Shown here: positions 9,680-20,933 of the stretch, one piece after another
Numbering within the stretch: position 1 is the first letter of the stretch
Layout of the letters: each line of letters opens with the position of its first letter
NCBI GenBank assembly: GCA_009760855.2
Contig: WPIO01000123.1
Coordinates: forward strand, 1,148,735 to 1,212,734
Length of the DNA: 64,000 nucleotides
Reading direction: 5' to 3'
From: Cristatella mucedo
Taxonomy: Eukaryota; Bryozoa; Phylactolaemata; Cristatellidae
Program-made: the position numbers and the translations under genes
The notes under the pieces: model-generated
The model's database searches: none
Told to the model about the DNA's origin: nothing
What the model saw: the letters and a program-made list of their open reading frames with translations, nothing else

Positions 9680-12292
9680 TATTCCAGCTTTTGAGCTAAT
9701 CAATCCACAGAGTCAGCATTGCTTATGGTATACAGCGACCTACTTAGGAGTGAAAACATGGGCTGAGTGTCTCCGCTTATTTTGCTCTATCTTTCGGCAG
9801 CTTTTGATAGAATCGATCACAAAGTTCTTCTAGAGCGCCTTTCATCTCGCCTGGGCATCACTGCCACTACTCTGCAGTGATTGAGATCATATCTCAGTTG
9901 GAGACTCCAGAGTAATGACGTGAATGGACAAAGATCATCTGAGGTACCTCTGAAATATGGAGCACCTCAGGGCTCCGTGTCAGCTAGGTCTGGTTCTTTT
10001 CACGGTTTATCCTCTCCCTCTTGCTGATGCTATTGCCAAGCACAATCTAGGATTTCACTTCTATAAGGATGAGACTAAGTTGTACCTTTACTTTGATCCC
10101 TCCCAGCCTTCGAGCACCTCAAATTCTCTCAAATCACTTGCTTCATGCATTGATGACATCCACATTTGGATGACAGAAAATTTTTATAAAACTACACGAT
10201 GATAAAGCTAACTTACTAGTTATGGGCAAACCCAGTGTGATTCAGTGATTTGGATGGCTGACTCTCAAAATTGGCTCTGCCAGCATATCTCCAGCTGAAT
10301 CAGTTCGAAATCTAGGTGTCATATTCCAAAGCGACCACTCGTTAGACTCCACGATCAAATATGCCTATTTTCAGCTTCATAACATGGCTAAAATTCGGAA
10401 TTGCTTAGGTAAGGATACCACGTCCAAGTTGGTCCATGCATTCGTGACATCCCGTCTCAACTTCTGCAACTCACTGCTTACCGGCCTACCAGCATGTTTG
10501 ATCAGGCGATAGCAGTTGGTGCAAAACTCTGCAGCTAGCTTTGTCTGTTGTAAGCGTCGCAGTTGTCACATTACTCCACTTCTCGCCGACCTGCACTGGC
10601 TACCAGTCAAGCAACGGATTGGCTTCAAGGTTTTGTCACTCACTTTTAGGTCCCTTCATATTACGGCTCCAGCCTATCTCTCAGACATACTACCTAATCA
10701 GGCCAAGCATCTTAACACCCACTTTTCGGAATTCAACAGTCTACAAAAACCTCGTACATACCCTAAATCCTTTGGTGACCGTGCATTTAGTTCGTATGCT
10801 CCCAAAGCGTGGAACTCCCTCCCGACCTGCTTCAGAACATACCCTGACCTGACCGCATGTGGAGTACCTCAAGGGTCTGTACTTGGTCCCTGGCTGTTCT
10901 CCATTTATACGCAACCTCTGGGAAAAGTGATTAAGGCCCATGAAATAGGATATCACTTCTATGCTGACGATACTCAGTTGTATTTGTCATTCAAACCGTC
11001 GGAATCTGCTGCAGCAACTGAGAAACTGAACGCTTGCTTTGCCGATATTCGATCCTGGATGGCTGAAAACTTCCTGAAATTAAATGACGATCAAACCGAA
11101 CTGCTTCTCATAGGACACCCTAAGCGTGTGGCTGGATTAAAAGGCTTTGCTGTTCTAATAGGTGATGCTATTGTGCGACCTTCACCTCGTGCTCGTAATC
11201 TAGGTGTCATGTTCGACTGCTGCCGCAATTTCAAAAGCTTCATTCAGAAGACTGCCTCTACAGCTAGCCATCACATCCGATCCCTATCCAAGATTAGAAG
11301 CTGTCTCCCACAGTGGCTTGTAAAAAATTTAACTAGCTCTTTAGTTCTGTCTCGGCTTGATTATTGTAATTCCCTTTTGGCTGGGCTACCAAAGAAAGCT
11401 ATTTTGCCACTACAGCTGACTATGAATATGGCGGCAAGGCTGGTCTTCAAGTCCCAGCGGTTTGAGCACGTGTCACCTTTGCTGGAAGAGCTAGGATGGT
11501 TGCCGGTTGAGCAATGGATACAGAGCAAAGTTCTTACGCTGACCCACAAGGCCCGCCACAGCTTGGCTCCTTCATACCTAGCTGAACTGCTGCATCAGTT
11601 TCAGCCTGTTCGCGCCCTCAGGTCCTGTGTGGACAATAAATTAGGTGTCCCATTCCTCTGCTTAAAGACAGTTGGCGACAGAAGCTTTAGCTCTGCAGGT
11701 CCTAGACTGTGGAACTCGATTCCACAATTCTTACGCAACGACATCTACTCTCCAACTGCCGACTATGGCACATCTTTTTCAGCGGTCCTGAACTGCTACT
11801 TCTATGCTACTCACTACCTCAACTGCTCTCCTAACTCTGCTATGCTTCCCACTTTCTCTTTGTTGCGTGAGACGAAGTCTGTTGGCTACCGAATGCGTAC
11901 CGAAAGCCGCTTAGGCTGTGAGTGCGCTATACAAAACTCTCCTGCGTAACACCTACATGGTCTTAATGACTTTGTGGAGTTACTGATGGAGATACATTAC
12001 ATCACATTTAAAAAGAATTGAAAAACATACCTATTTAGAACAGCATTTAGTGGGTTCCTGTGATTCATCCTTGATGTGCTTTTGCGTGCATACTGCTTTG
12101 CTGTGCTGCCACTAACCACATTTGCATGCTGACCCTGTGCATGTCACCCCTAACCATGTTATTCATTTCGTTTGTTTATCAACATGATTTTACTCACAAG
12201 TCAAAAGCATTTCCTTTTACAGCAAATGCAAAGTGCCTAGAGAGAGATTGAGTTCTCGTAGGTCGCTTGATCAAGCGCATTATTATTATTGT
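9680..12292 (+). mobile_element. LINE family A with a nested LINE family B
   Basis: Family A reverse transcriptase starts around the ...STESALLRV region in degraded form and continues to the [23 protein letters not shown] segment at about 10600-10680. It breaks at 10852, after the CCTGACCTGACC sequence, and resumes at about 12003 with CATTTAAAAAGAATTG and the normal 3' UTR and (ATT)n tail. The intervening 1.15 kb is family B. The catalytic box reads FYKDET in place of FYADDT, so this copy is dead. Multiple stops precede 10516. Confidence 0.8.
10853..12002 (+). mobile_element. LINE family B, 5'-truncated, nested in family A
   Basis: It begins inside the RT domain ([17 protein letters not shown]), keeps the FYADDTQLY catalytic box, and extends to the C-terminus and the GGAGATACATTACAT tail. 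It is open and in frame with the upstream family A remnant, so one reading frame of 477 codons (10516-11949) crosses the junction. It closely resembles the corresponding part of 23707-27022 and lacks that copy's 8-base duplication and 1-base deletion. It lacks the endonuclease and the N-terminal RT. Confidence 0.85.
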
Positions 12293-12299
12293 TAGCACA

Positions 12300-14533
12300 C
12301 TGTGCGCCCCCGCCCAGACGGCCTATGGTTTACCACAGACATTAAACTAGCCAAGTCTACTAAACGAAAGCTTGAAAAGGCATACAAAAGATCCGGACTA
12401 ACTGTCCATCGACAGGCATATGAAGACTACTGTAGGTCGTACCAATCGATCCTAGCAAAGGCCAAGTCTAGCTTTTTCTAGAAACATTGTTGAATCACAG
12501 ATGCACAATCCAAAAATGCTTGTGTCGACAATGAACCATCTCCTAAACCGTACCCAGGTTTGCTCCTTACCTGATGATCCTTGTGATGATCTAACCGATC
12601 GCTTCTCTCGATTCTTTGTGCAGAAGATAGACAAAATCAGGGAATCCATCTCTGCGATGACAACCTACCCACTAGAATGCTGTTCCTCGGTTCCTGGCTG
12701 CGCCTCAATGTCTGCATTTAAGCAGGTTACTAGTGATGTAGTCCTAAAGCTCGTATCTCAATCAAAGAAGACAACAAGTCCACTGGACCCTATTCCCACT
12801 GTCCTGCTCCTACGTTTCATTGATCTGCTGCTGCCATGCATAACCAACATCATTAATATGTCATTAGCCTCAGGTCAGGTCCCAGCACCTTTCAAAAAAG
12901 CTGTAGTCAGGCCACTTCTCAAGAAAGCAACACTAGACCAAGAGAACTTTAGCAACTACCGCCCAGTCTCCCGTCTACCATTCCTATCAAAGACACTGGA
13001 ACGGGTCGTGGCAGACCAGCTGAACTCGTATATCGAAACCTCACACCTTGCTAGTAAGTTCCAGTCTGGCTTTAGAGCTAATCACTCCACAGAGTCAGCA
13101 TTGCTTCGGGTATAGAACGACCTACTTAGGAATGCAGACATGGGTAGAGTGTCTCTTCTTGTTTTGCTCGATCTTTCGCCAGCTTTTGATACCATCGATC
13201 ACAAAGTTCTTCTAGAGCGCCTCTCATCTCGCCTGGGCATCACTGGCACTGCTCTGCAGTGGTTCAAGTCCTATCTCAGTGGGAGACTCCAGAGTGTTGA
13301 CGTGAATGGACAAAGATCATCTGAAGTACCTCTAAAATATGGAGTACCTCAGGGCTCTGTGCTAGGTCCGGTCCGTTTCACCGTTTATACTCTCCGTCTT
13401 GCTGATGTGATTGCCAAGCACAATCTAGGCTTTCACTTCTATACGGATGACACTCAGTTGTACCTTTGCTTTGATCCCTCCCAGCCTTCGAGCACCTCAA
13501 ATTCTCTCAAATCACTTGCTGCATGCATTGATAACATCCGATCATGGATGGCAGCAAATTTTCTAAAACTAAACGATGATAAAACTAACTTACAAATTAT
13601 GGGCAAACCTAGTGTGATTCAGAAATTGGAAAGGCTGACTTTCAAAATTGGCTCTGCCAGCATATCTCCAGTTAAATCAGCTCGAAATCTAGGTATCATA
13701 TTCCAAAACGACCTCTCGTTAGACGACCACATCAGCTCCACAGTCAAATCTGCCTATTTTCAGCTTCAAAACATTGCTAAAATTCGGGCTTGTTTAGATA
13801 AGGATACCACGTCCAAGTTGGTCCATGCATTCGTGACATCTAGTCTCGACTTCTGCAACTCACTGCTTACTGGCCTACCAGCATGTGCGATCAGGCGATT
13901 GCAGCTGGTGCAAAACTCTGCAGCTAGGCTTGTCTGTCGTGAGCGTCACAGTTGCCACATTACTCCACTTCTCGCCGACCTGCACTGGCTACCAGTGTGG
14001 CAACGTATTGATTTCAAGGTTTTGTCGCTCACTTTTAGGTCTCTTCATTCTATGGCTCCAGCCTATCTTTCAGATATACTACCCCATCAGGCCAATCATC
14101 GTACCACTCGCTTTTCGGAATCCAACAGTCTAGAAATACCTCGTACAAACCTTAAATTCTTTGTAGACCGTGCATTTAGCTCGTATGCTCCCAAAGCCTG
14201 GAACTCCCTCCCGACCTGCATCAGAACATCCCCTGACCTGACCACATTTAAAAGAAACTTAAAAACACACCTATTTAGGACAGCATTTAGTGGGTCCCTG
14301 TGATTCGTCGTTGTTGTGCTTATGTGTGCTGACACTGTGCATTCTGCCACTAACCACATTTGCATGCTGACCCCTGTGCATTTCACCCCTAACCATATTA
14401 TTCATTTTGTTTGTTTTTCAAGCATGATTGTACTTACTATTCTATTGCGTATCACTTTGCAGCAAATGTAAAGCGCCTAGAAAGAGATTAAAATCTGAGG
14501 GCGCTTAATCAAGTGCAATATTATTATTATTAT
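12300..14533 (+). mobile_element. LINE family A, longest reverse transcriptase copy
   Basis: It begins directly after the (ATT)n tail of the preceding element. The RT frame runs 12501-13115 and 13140-14303 in one frame, separated by an in-frame TAG at 13113-13115. Motifs in order: [38 protein letters not shown], the catalytic box as FYTDDTQLY (Thr where Ala is usual), LKLNDDKTN, and the conserved C-terminal module ([51 protein letters not shown]). A 3' UTR, stem-loop and (ATT)n follow. The endonuclease is missing (5' truncation). It encodes target-primed reverse transcription machinery of the CR1/L2 group; this copy is probably inactive. Confidence 0.88.
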
Positions 14534-14972
14534 TAGCCAGTAGAGACTGCTGCATCAGTTTTGGCCTGTTCGCACCCTCAGGTCCCTTGTGGACAATACA
14601 TTAGCTGTCCCATTCCTCTGCCCTAAGACTGTTGGCGATAGAAGCTTTAGCTCCGCAGGTCCTAGACTGTGGAACTTGCTTCCACAACTCTTACGCAACG
14701 ACAACTACTGTCCTACTGCCGACTGTTGCACATCTTTTTCAGCGGTCCTGAGCTGCTACTTCTCTGCTACTCACTACCAAAACTGCTCTCCTAAGTCTAC
14801 TATGCTTCCCACTTTTTCTGTGTTGTGTGAGACGAAGTCTATAGGCTAGCGAATGGGTACCGAAAGCCGCTTAGGCTGTGAGTGGGCTACACAAAACTCT
14901 CATGCATAACACCCACGTGGTCTTTATGACTTTTTGGAGTTACAGATGCAGATACATTTCATTACATTTTTT
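14534..14972 (+). mobile_element. LINE family B 3' fragment
   Basis: It starts abruptly after the (ATT)n tail of the family A copy, in the C-terminal module (LWNLLPQLLRND), and ends with GATACATTTCATTACATT. Heavily 5'-truncated; a stop lies near 14849. Confidence 0.8.
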
Positions 14973-15589
14973 TCAGTATATGCATAATGGCTAGAAAATT
15001 AAATATTCTCCTTCGGTGGTAGGCAATTTAATATTTATTATGATGCTGTTACAGGCTTCTAGATATATCATTGTAATCGCCTGAGTCCTTCAGCATGGCT
15101 CAAAGGGTAAACCCAGTAGCAGACGTTGAGTCTGCGAAGTATCGAAAGTGACACCCTTTGCTACTATGCGACCGTTCCTTAGCAAGTCTGGGGCTTATTA
15201 ATTATATGTGATTCTGTCCTCGCAGTGAACTAATGGGTACATTTCTTAAATTCAAGTTTCTGCAAAACATAGTTACCAGTGCTCAGTGTGGAATGCTTGT
15301 GCAGTCCTTCGTTTTTCTTGATACGTTTCTTTAACAGGGGATGATTGAGAACTGGATAACTCAGCCACGTTCTGGAATAGACAGCAGCAGGTTTAGGCGG
15401 GTGGTCCTATGTTTCCACAACTCCCTCTGTCACCATGCCACGATGGAGAAAGAATAGGGCCCTGCTATGGCTATTCAGCCCCAACCGCCGGCCATGAAAC
15501 AGCAGCTTGAAATTAAAGTGTGTCTTTCATGGCACGCCCCTTAGCCATGGCTGGCCCCAGCCAAGCCATGGCTAAGCTCGGAGTAGAGG
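14973..15589. other. no gene recognised
   Basis: Mixed-composition single-copy-looking sequence. No frame above 60 codons with any family feature. A palindromic GCCATGGCTGGC...GCCATGGC stretch lies at 15540-15575. Confidence 0.5.
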
Positions 15590-16278
15590 AACTCACGTCT
15601 AAGTTTGTCGATGCATTCCTGACATCCCGTCTCGACGTCTGACATTCTCACTGCTTGCTGGCCTACCGGCATGTGCGATCAGGCGACTGCAGCTGGTGCA
15701 AAACTCCGCAGCAAGGCTTGTCTGTCGTGAGTGTCGCGGCAGCCATGTCACACCACTTCTTGCCGACCAGTACTGGCTACCAGTCATGCAACAGATTGAC
15801 TTCAAGATCTTGTCGCTTACTTTTAGGTCACTTCATTCTTTGGCTCAATCCTATCTCTCAGATCTACTCCCCCATCAGGCCAAGCATCGTAACACCCGCT
15901 TTTCGGAATCCAACAGTCTACCAATACCTCGTACAAACTCAAATTCTGTGGAGACCGTGCATTTAGTTTGTATGGTCCCAAAGCCTGGAACACCCTCCCG
16001 ACTTGCGTCAGAACATCCCCTGAATTGACCACATTTAAAAAGAACTTCAAAACACACCTATTTAGGACAGCAATGAGTGGGTCCCTGTGATTCGTCCTTT
16101 ATGTGCTTATGAGTGCTGACACTGTGCATGTCACCCCTAACCACATTATTCATGTTTTTTATCAAGCATGATATTACTCACCATTCAATCGCGCTTCCCT
16201 TTGCAGCAAATGTGAAGCGCCTAGAAAGAGATTGAGTTCTCTGGTGTTGCTTTCTTAAATGCATTATTGTTTTAATTA
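15590..16278 (+). mobile_element. LINE family A, 3' part
   Basis: 5'-truncated at the HAFLTSRLD region, then the C-terminal module (MQNSAARLVCREC, LLPHQAKHRNTRFSESNS), a frame break near 15940, the 3' UTR and a short AT-rich tail (TGCATTATTGTTTTAATTATT). Confidence 0.8.
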
Positions 16279-16595
16279 TTATAAGCCTGCTGCCCTATGC
16301 CTTGCGGTTTCGGTTGTAATTGGCCAACTGATAGTCAGAAGCAGATATTTTTGTAGCAGCCATTGCCCATACTTTTATGCTTAGCCTGTTTACTCAAAGG
16401 CCTTCTCAGGATTTTCGTCTGGCTTGGGGCTAAAACACCACCAGTTTTTCATTTAGAAAGGCTGGACCTACACGAATTTTACGTACTTTAGTTGCCAAGA
16501 CTTTACAAGTAGTTAAAATTATTGCACACAACCAAAGTTTTTACGACAGAAACTCTGCAGTTAAAGGAACAGGTAAAGTTAGGACATGAATAATA
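16279..16595. other. no gene recognised
   Basis: About 300 bases of unremarkable sequence between two LINE remnants. Nothing identified. Confidence 0.5.
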
Positions 16596-17060
16596 ATAAT
16601 AATAATATGTTTGTATAGCACGTTCAGAGAATTAGATCTTTTATTGAAATTTTACGGGTGCTGGATAGACAGCGTTTTACCAATGGTTGTAGGTAATATC
16701 CTCAAGCAACGGGCACAGTGTAAGCATACATATACACACGAAGGACGAATTACAATGACCCAGTAAATGCTGCATTGAGGTTTGTTTCAAGCTGCTTTTT
16801 AAATGCTGGCATGTAAGGGGACAGACTTTGGGAGCGAACGAACTAATGACATGGTGTCCAAAGGTTTTGAGGTAAGTACGAGGTATAGCCAAACGATTTG
16901 AGTAGGAACGACGGTTTCCAAGGTTCTTGGCCAGGCGACAGAGAATGGTTCTGATAGGTAGGCTGGAGCCAGAAAATGAATTGACCTACGAGTAAGTGAC
17001 AAAACTTTGAATTCGACGAGCTGCTTTACTGGGAGCTGAAGCAGGCAGGCAAGAAGGGGG
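16596..17060 (-). mobile_element. diverged CR1/L2-group LINE 3' end
   Basis: The plus strand begins with AATAATAATAATAATAT, the complement of a tail, followed by the complement of a C-terminal module (PRTYLKTFGHHVISSFAPK, FLAPAYLSE). It differs more from family A than the other copies do and may be a separate subfamily. Confidence 0.6.
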
Positions 17061-17187
17061 CCTATTTCAAAGCTGGTGACATTTTTAGTTGGTCACAGCC
17101 AGAAGGCAAATGAATAGGTGTGGAGGTGGTGGCCCAGGTCACTGCCCCATTATTAGGGCCACATGCCTCTTGCGTACTCCCCCTGGA

Positions 17188-17490
17188 TCTGTGGGCGTGT
17201 GATCGCCGTCACTTGGTTCCGCCCCCCCAGCCGATGTTCTGTCAGCCCAACGGGAACGCTCCTTGTCGGCACGTGACTCGTTCCATGACGCGAAAATCAC
17301 TTTCTGCCTGTGCGTCGGCCTGCACGCACGCTATCCACTCTCTTCTCTCTCCGAACACCTCGTGTTCCGGAGCAGCACGCACGACGGCTGCTAGATCGTA
17401 TAATACACGCCGTCGTCGACAACGCTTGTGGGGGGGCTTCGCTCTTCGTGGCGCCGCCATCGCGCGCCCGCGAGCTCCTACAGATCCACC
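17188..17490 (+). repeat. dispersed repeat R1, copy 1
   Basis: About 300 bases that align by eye with 20934-21283 in the same orientation, sharing blocks such as TTTCTGCCTGT, TATCCACTCTC, CGACAAYGC and CTCCTACAG near the end. GC-rich, without a consistent open frame. I cannot assign it to a known class. Confidence 0.6.
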
Positions 17491-17689
17491 ACTACCTGTA
17501 CTGCTAATCTGTTCTAGTTTAAGAGCGAGTGGCGATGTGCGTCCTCCTCGAATGTGACTGCAGAAAAACCCCGTTTTCTTGTGAAATTGTTGCTCGAGTT
17601 TTCGGTCAAATATAATGTTTCTCATGAGTAAATCAAAAAATATCCCAGCTACCTGACTATGGACTGTTAGTCAACATTTCAGCATTTCC

Positions 17690-17960
17690 TTAGGAGCTTG
17701 ACTTTAGTTCGTATGCTTTCAAATCCTGGAATTCACTCTCGAAGGGCACCACCCACTACCCCTGACTTGACGACGTTTGTGAAGCCAAAAATGCACCTGC
17801 TACTCTTAGCGTTTGCTAGGTCCTTGCGAATTGTCCATTTCGTGTTTATGCAAACTGACGTTATCGCCAGCCTTATTGACATTCCTTTCTTACCACCTAT
17901 TTTAAATGCTTAGAAAGTGATTAGATTCTCTGACGGTGCAACGTAAATATCTCATTATTA
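17690..17960 (+). mobile_element. degraded LINE family A 3' end
   Basis: GTTCGTATGCTTTCAAATCCTGG matches the [12 protein letters not shown] coding region of family A, followed by CCTGACTTGACGACGTTTGTG and a worn tail at 17905-17960. Many indels. Confidence 0.5.
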
Positions 17961-18344
17961 GTTTTACTCAAAACAATTTGCAATATTGAAGCCACAAAGC
18001 ATCAATGACTAGCACCCTCTGTTGAACGGATCTGAAGCTGCCTTCAGTTTCTTACCATCTGTCAATTTGTTGCTGAGAAACGAGTGTTGTAGTGCAAATG
18101 CTCATTCACATGTTTTATCATGAATTTAAGTTAAGCCACTCACTGATCTGTGATTCTATTTAACTAGTATAAGACAAGCTCGAAAGTCTCTGACAATCGA
18201 TTGGTCGATGCAAGCCCCTACTCTTAGCTTGAGAAACTTCATCGTTTTCATTTTTGATAGGTTTTTTGGATGACATTGAGTGCCAGTCTCAGCATAGGTC
18301 TTCCTTGTCAAATTAGCTGATATATTTCACAAACATTTAATAGC
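17961..18344. other. no gene recognised
   Basis: AT-rich sequence with no long frame and no match to the repeats described here. Confidence 0.5.
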
Positions 18345-18415
18345 AATAATAATAATGCATTTTAATTTAGCACCATCAGATAACTCAATCTCTTTCTAGG
18401 CACTTTACATTTGCT
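18345..18415 (-). mobile_element. LINE family A tail fragment
   Basis: AATAATAATAATGCATTTTAA...AACTCAATCTCTTTCTAGGCACTTTACATTTGCTGC is the reverse complement of the family A 3' terminus. Only the tail remains. Confidence 0.7.
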
Positions 18416-18696
18416 GCACTTGCCACAAGCCTAGGATATCATAACGCTAGATGATTGCAAGCGTTTGATCAGCTCCTTAACTAGGCGGGTGATGCAGGTC
18501 ATTGCAAATAAAAATAATAAGGAAGCTGAAACATCAAATTAACTTAAAGATTGAAGCAGGATAGTTCCTAATTAAGTGAACTTGATGTTTTTCTCACTGC
18601 CATCAGGGCCAATTTTTTTGGTGACATAATTGCTCATTATATCCTCCAAATGCAGGCAACTGGACTGCCATCTTGGAAGCTGCTTCACCATAAAAA

Positions 18697-18836
18697 ATAC
18701 AAATAATTCATTTGTATAACTACCTAAGAAAAACCTAATCTCTATTCCAGCTCTTCACAAATGCCACAGGGCTCGAGCCCATGACTTTGGCCAGAGCTTG
18801 GTCGGGGCGAACGCCTTAACCCCTGGGTCAAAGCAG
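18697..18836 (-). mobile_element. SINE2 (tRNA-derived), copy 1
   Basis: On the minus strand it reads GGGTTAAGGCGTTCGCCCCGACCAAG, then a B-box-like GGGCTCGAGCCC, GAATAGAGATTAGG and an AATTATTTG tail. It matches the copies at 42851 and 22862. The 3' 45 bases resemble the LINE family A 3' end. Confidence 0.75.
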
Positions 18837-18847
18837 GTCTTCAGTTG

Positions 18848-19455
18848 TCAAAATTGCTAAAATTCGGGCTTGTTTAGATAAAGATACCACATCTAAGTTG
18901 GTCCATGCATTCGTGACATCCCGTCTCGACTTCTGCAGCTCACTGCTTACTGGCCTACCAGCATGTGCGATCAGGCGATTGCAGCTGGTGCAAAACTCGG
19001 CAGCTAGACATGTCTGTCATGAGCGTTTCAGTTGCCACATTACTCCACTTCTCACCGACCTGCACTGGCTACCAGTCAAGCAACGGATTGACTTCAAGGT
19101 TTTGTCGCTCACTTTTAGGTCCCTTCATTCTATTGCTCCAGCCTATCTTTCAGATATACTACCCCATCAGGCCAAGCAGCGTACCACCCACTTTTCGGAA
19201 TCCAACAGTCTAGAAATACCTCGTACAAACCTTAAATCCTTTGGAGACCGTGCATTTAGTTCGTATGCTCCCACAGCCTGGAACTCCCTCCCGACCTGCG
19301 TCAGAACATCCCCCGATGTGACCACATTTAAAAGGAACCTAAAAACACACCTATTTAGGACAGCATTTAGCGGGTCCCTGTGATTCGTCCTTGATGTGCT
19401 TATGGGTGCTGACACTGTGCATGCTGCCACTAACCACATTTGCATGCTGACCCTG
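18848..19455 (+). mobile_element. LINE family A, 3' part with long open frame
   Basis: 5'-truncated inside the RT C-terminal half. A 161-codon frame (18898-19383) covers the whole C-terminal module from HAFVTSRLDFCSSLL to LFRTAFSGSL without a stop. The 3' UTR is cut at 19455, before the tail. Confidence 0.85.
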
Positions 19456-19483
19456 ACTGCCCGACAATTAAAGGCGCTACTCC

Positions 19484-19765
19484 AACTGGTTCCCGACTTG
19501 CATCAGAACATCCCCTGACCTGACCACATTAAAAAGGAACTGAAAAACACACCTATTTAAGACAGCATTTAGTGGGTCCCTGTGACTCGTCCTTCATGTG
19601 CATATGCGTGCACCCCTAACCATATTATTCGTTTTGTTTGCTTATCAAGCATGATATTACTCATCATTCAATTGCATTTCCCTTTGCAGCAAATGTAAAG
19701 CGCCTAGAGAGAAATTGAGTTATCTGAGGGCGCTTTATCAAGTGCATTATTATTATTACTATTGT
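19484..19765 (+). mobile_element. LINE family A 3' end
   Basis: Begins at TGGTTCCCGACTTGCATCAGA (end of the coding module), then the 3' UTR, the stem-loop AAAGCGCC...GGCGCTTT at 19697-19736 and (ATT)n. The inner arms differ by one base from the best copies. Confidence 0.85.
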
Positions 19766-19784
19766 TGTTTCTCATTCTTTCACA

Positions 19785-20315
19785 TCCCCAGATCAATCAA
19801 AACTGGAGGTGGAGTTGCTGTTATCATGCGCTCGAAATTCAACTTTAAGCCATTTGCAGTACCCTCGAAGCAGTCTTTTGAATCAATTGTCTTGGTCTCA
19901 CCCGAAAACAAGCTGCCGATAGTGGCCGTAGTCTATCGCCCACCAGGAACCAAATCCTCATTTTTATCTCAGATTTCTTCGATCTCGTTTCAATTCTGTA
20001 TGCAAGAAATCTATTCTTCCACGTTATGGGGGATTTCAACGTTCACTTAGATAACTTATCTGACACCTTCAGCACTGAATTTCGTGCATTGACTGACTCA
20101 TAGTTTGTTGTGGCTCATGTGCCTGGCCCTACTCACAAAAAAGGGGTCACACATTCGACCAGATTTTCTCTATACAGCTGCACTTTGTCATCAGCAATGA
20201 TTACCAAATCCTGCTTATCTGACCACATGCAGATCTCATTCAATCTACAGTGTGTGCCCACCTCCTCTTCTAAAATAACCTGTGAATCTCGAAACCTCAA
20301 GACCCTTGACGGTCG
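19785..20315 (+). mobile_element. LINE endonuclease-domain fragment
   Basis: An apurinic-like endonuclease remnant: TGGGVAVIMRSKF, FESIVLVSP, VAVVYRPPG, then MGDFNVHLDN-like residues in a shifted frame and a degraded SDHMQISF near 20218-20240. This is the part missing from the other family A copies, and it starts just after a family A (ATT)n tail. It is broken by frameshifts near 20000 and a TAG near 20101. Confidence 0.7.
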
Positions 20316-20343
20316 CACGGGGTCGGAGAGGCAGGAGCCCTAC

Positions 20344-20497
20344 CGACGAGAGGCACGAAGACTTTTAACTTCCTGCTCTCGATGAGCTCCTTGATCAGAT
20401 ACAGATAGTCGATGAAGCAATTGGTGTCAGCAATTAGGAGTGCCGGCGTTATCGCCACTCTGATCAAGGATTGTGTTCTCCTTGTCAAACAGAGAGC
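20344..20497 (-). CDS. PIN-domain exon resembling SMG6/SMG5
   Basis: A 154-base candidate exon flanked by a pyrimidine-rich acceptor (CTCTCACCTCCAG, AG at 20499-20498) and a GTAGGG donor at 20343. It encodes TPALLIADTNCFIDYLYLIK followed by ELIESRKLKVFVPLV, the first strand-helix-strand of a PIN nuclease fold, including the first active-site Asp in ADTNCFID. SMG6 PIN domains have a very similar DTNxFIDHL...LLESRK...VVPL pattern. SMG6 is the endonuclease of nonsense-mediated decay; SMG5 has a related but inactive PIN domain. The frame is also open upstream (20665-20498), with FDLTFLELEQHGA, so the exon might be longer or the copy may be retained intronic DNA. I found no further exon with confidence, so this could be an isolated piece of a large gene or a gene fragment. 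Confidence 0.5.
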
Positions 20498-20933
20498 CTG
20501 GAGGTGAGAGCGCGGCAAAAGTGGAGACATGCGATCGGCAGCTCGAGCAGCAGCGATCGCTCCATGCTGCTCAAGCTCCAAGAAAGTAAGGTCAAAGTTA
20601 AAGCAAAATCTGATGGCAAGCCTATTGGCATTAGTGGCTGCTTCTAAGTCAACAGTGCTATACACTCGCTCTCACGCATACACAAGCTTACACATGCGAA
20701 TGCACACACAGACACTCGTGCGCGCACACACACACACAAACACACACTTTATATAGAGGGCAAGGTCCAAAAAAAATTTGTGCAGGTAGGGCTAGACGTA
20801 CAATTATCGAAGAGTTCGACGTGAAATCATTGTGTATTCAAATACGAACGCAGCAGTTGGTCATCGAGTCAAATTACGAGGTACTTTCGTCGTTGGTGCA
20901 GCGGTTAGTGAGCCTAGGAACAGTGGCCGTCGG
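20498..20933. other. no separate gene; AC-rich tract
   Basis: The minus-strand open frame of the PIN exon continues to 20665. A CACACA-rich stretch covers 20695-20750. Nothing else is visible. Confidence 0.45.
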
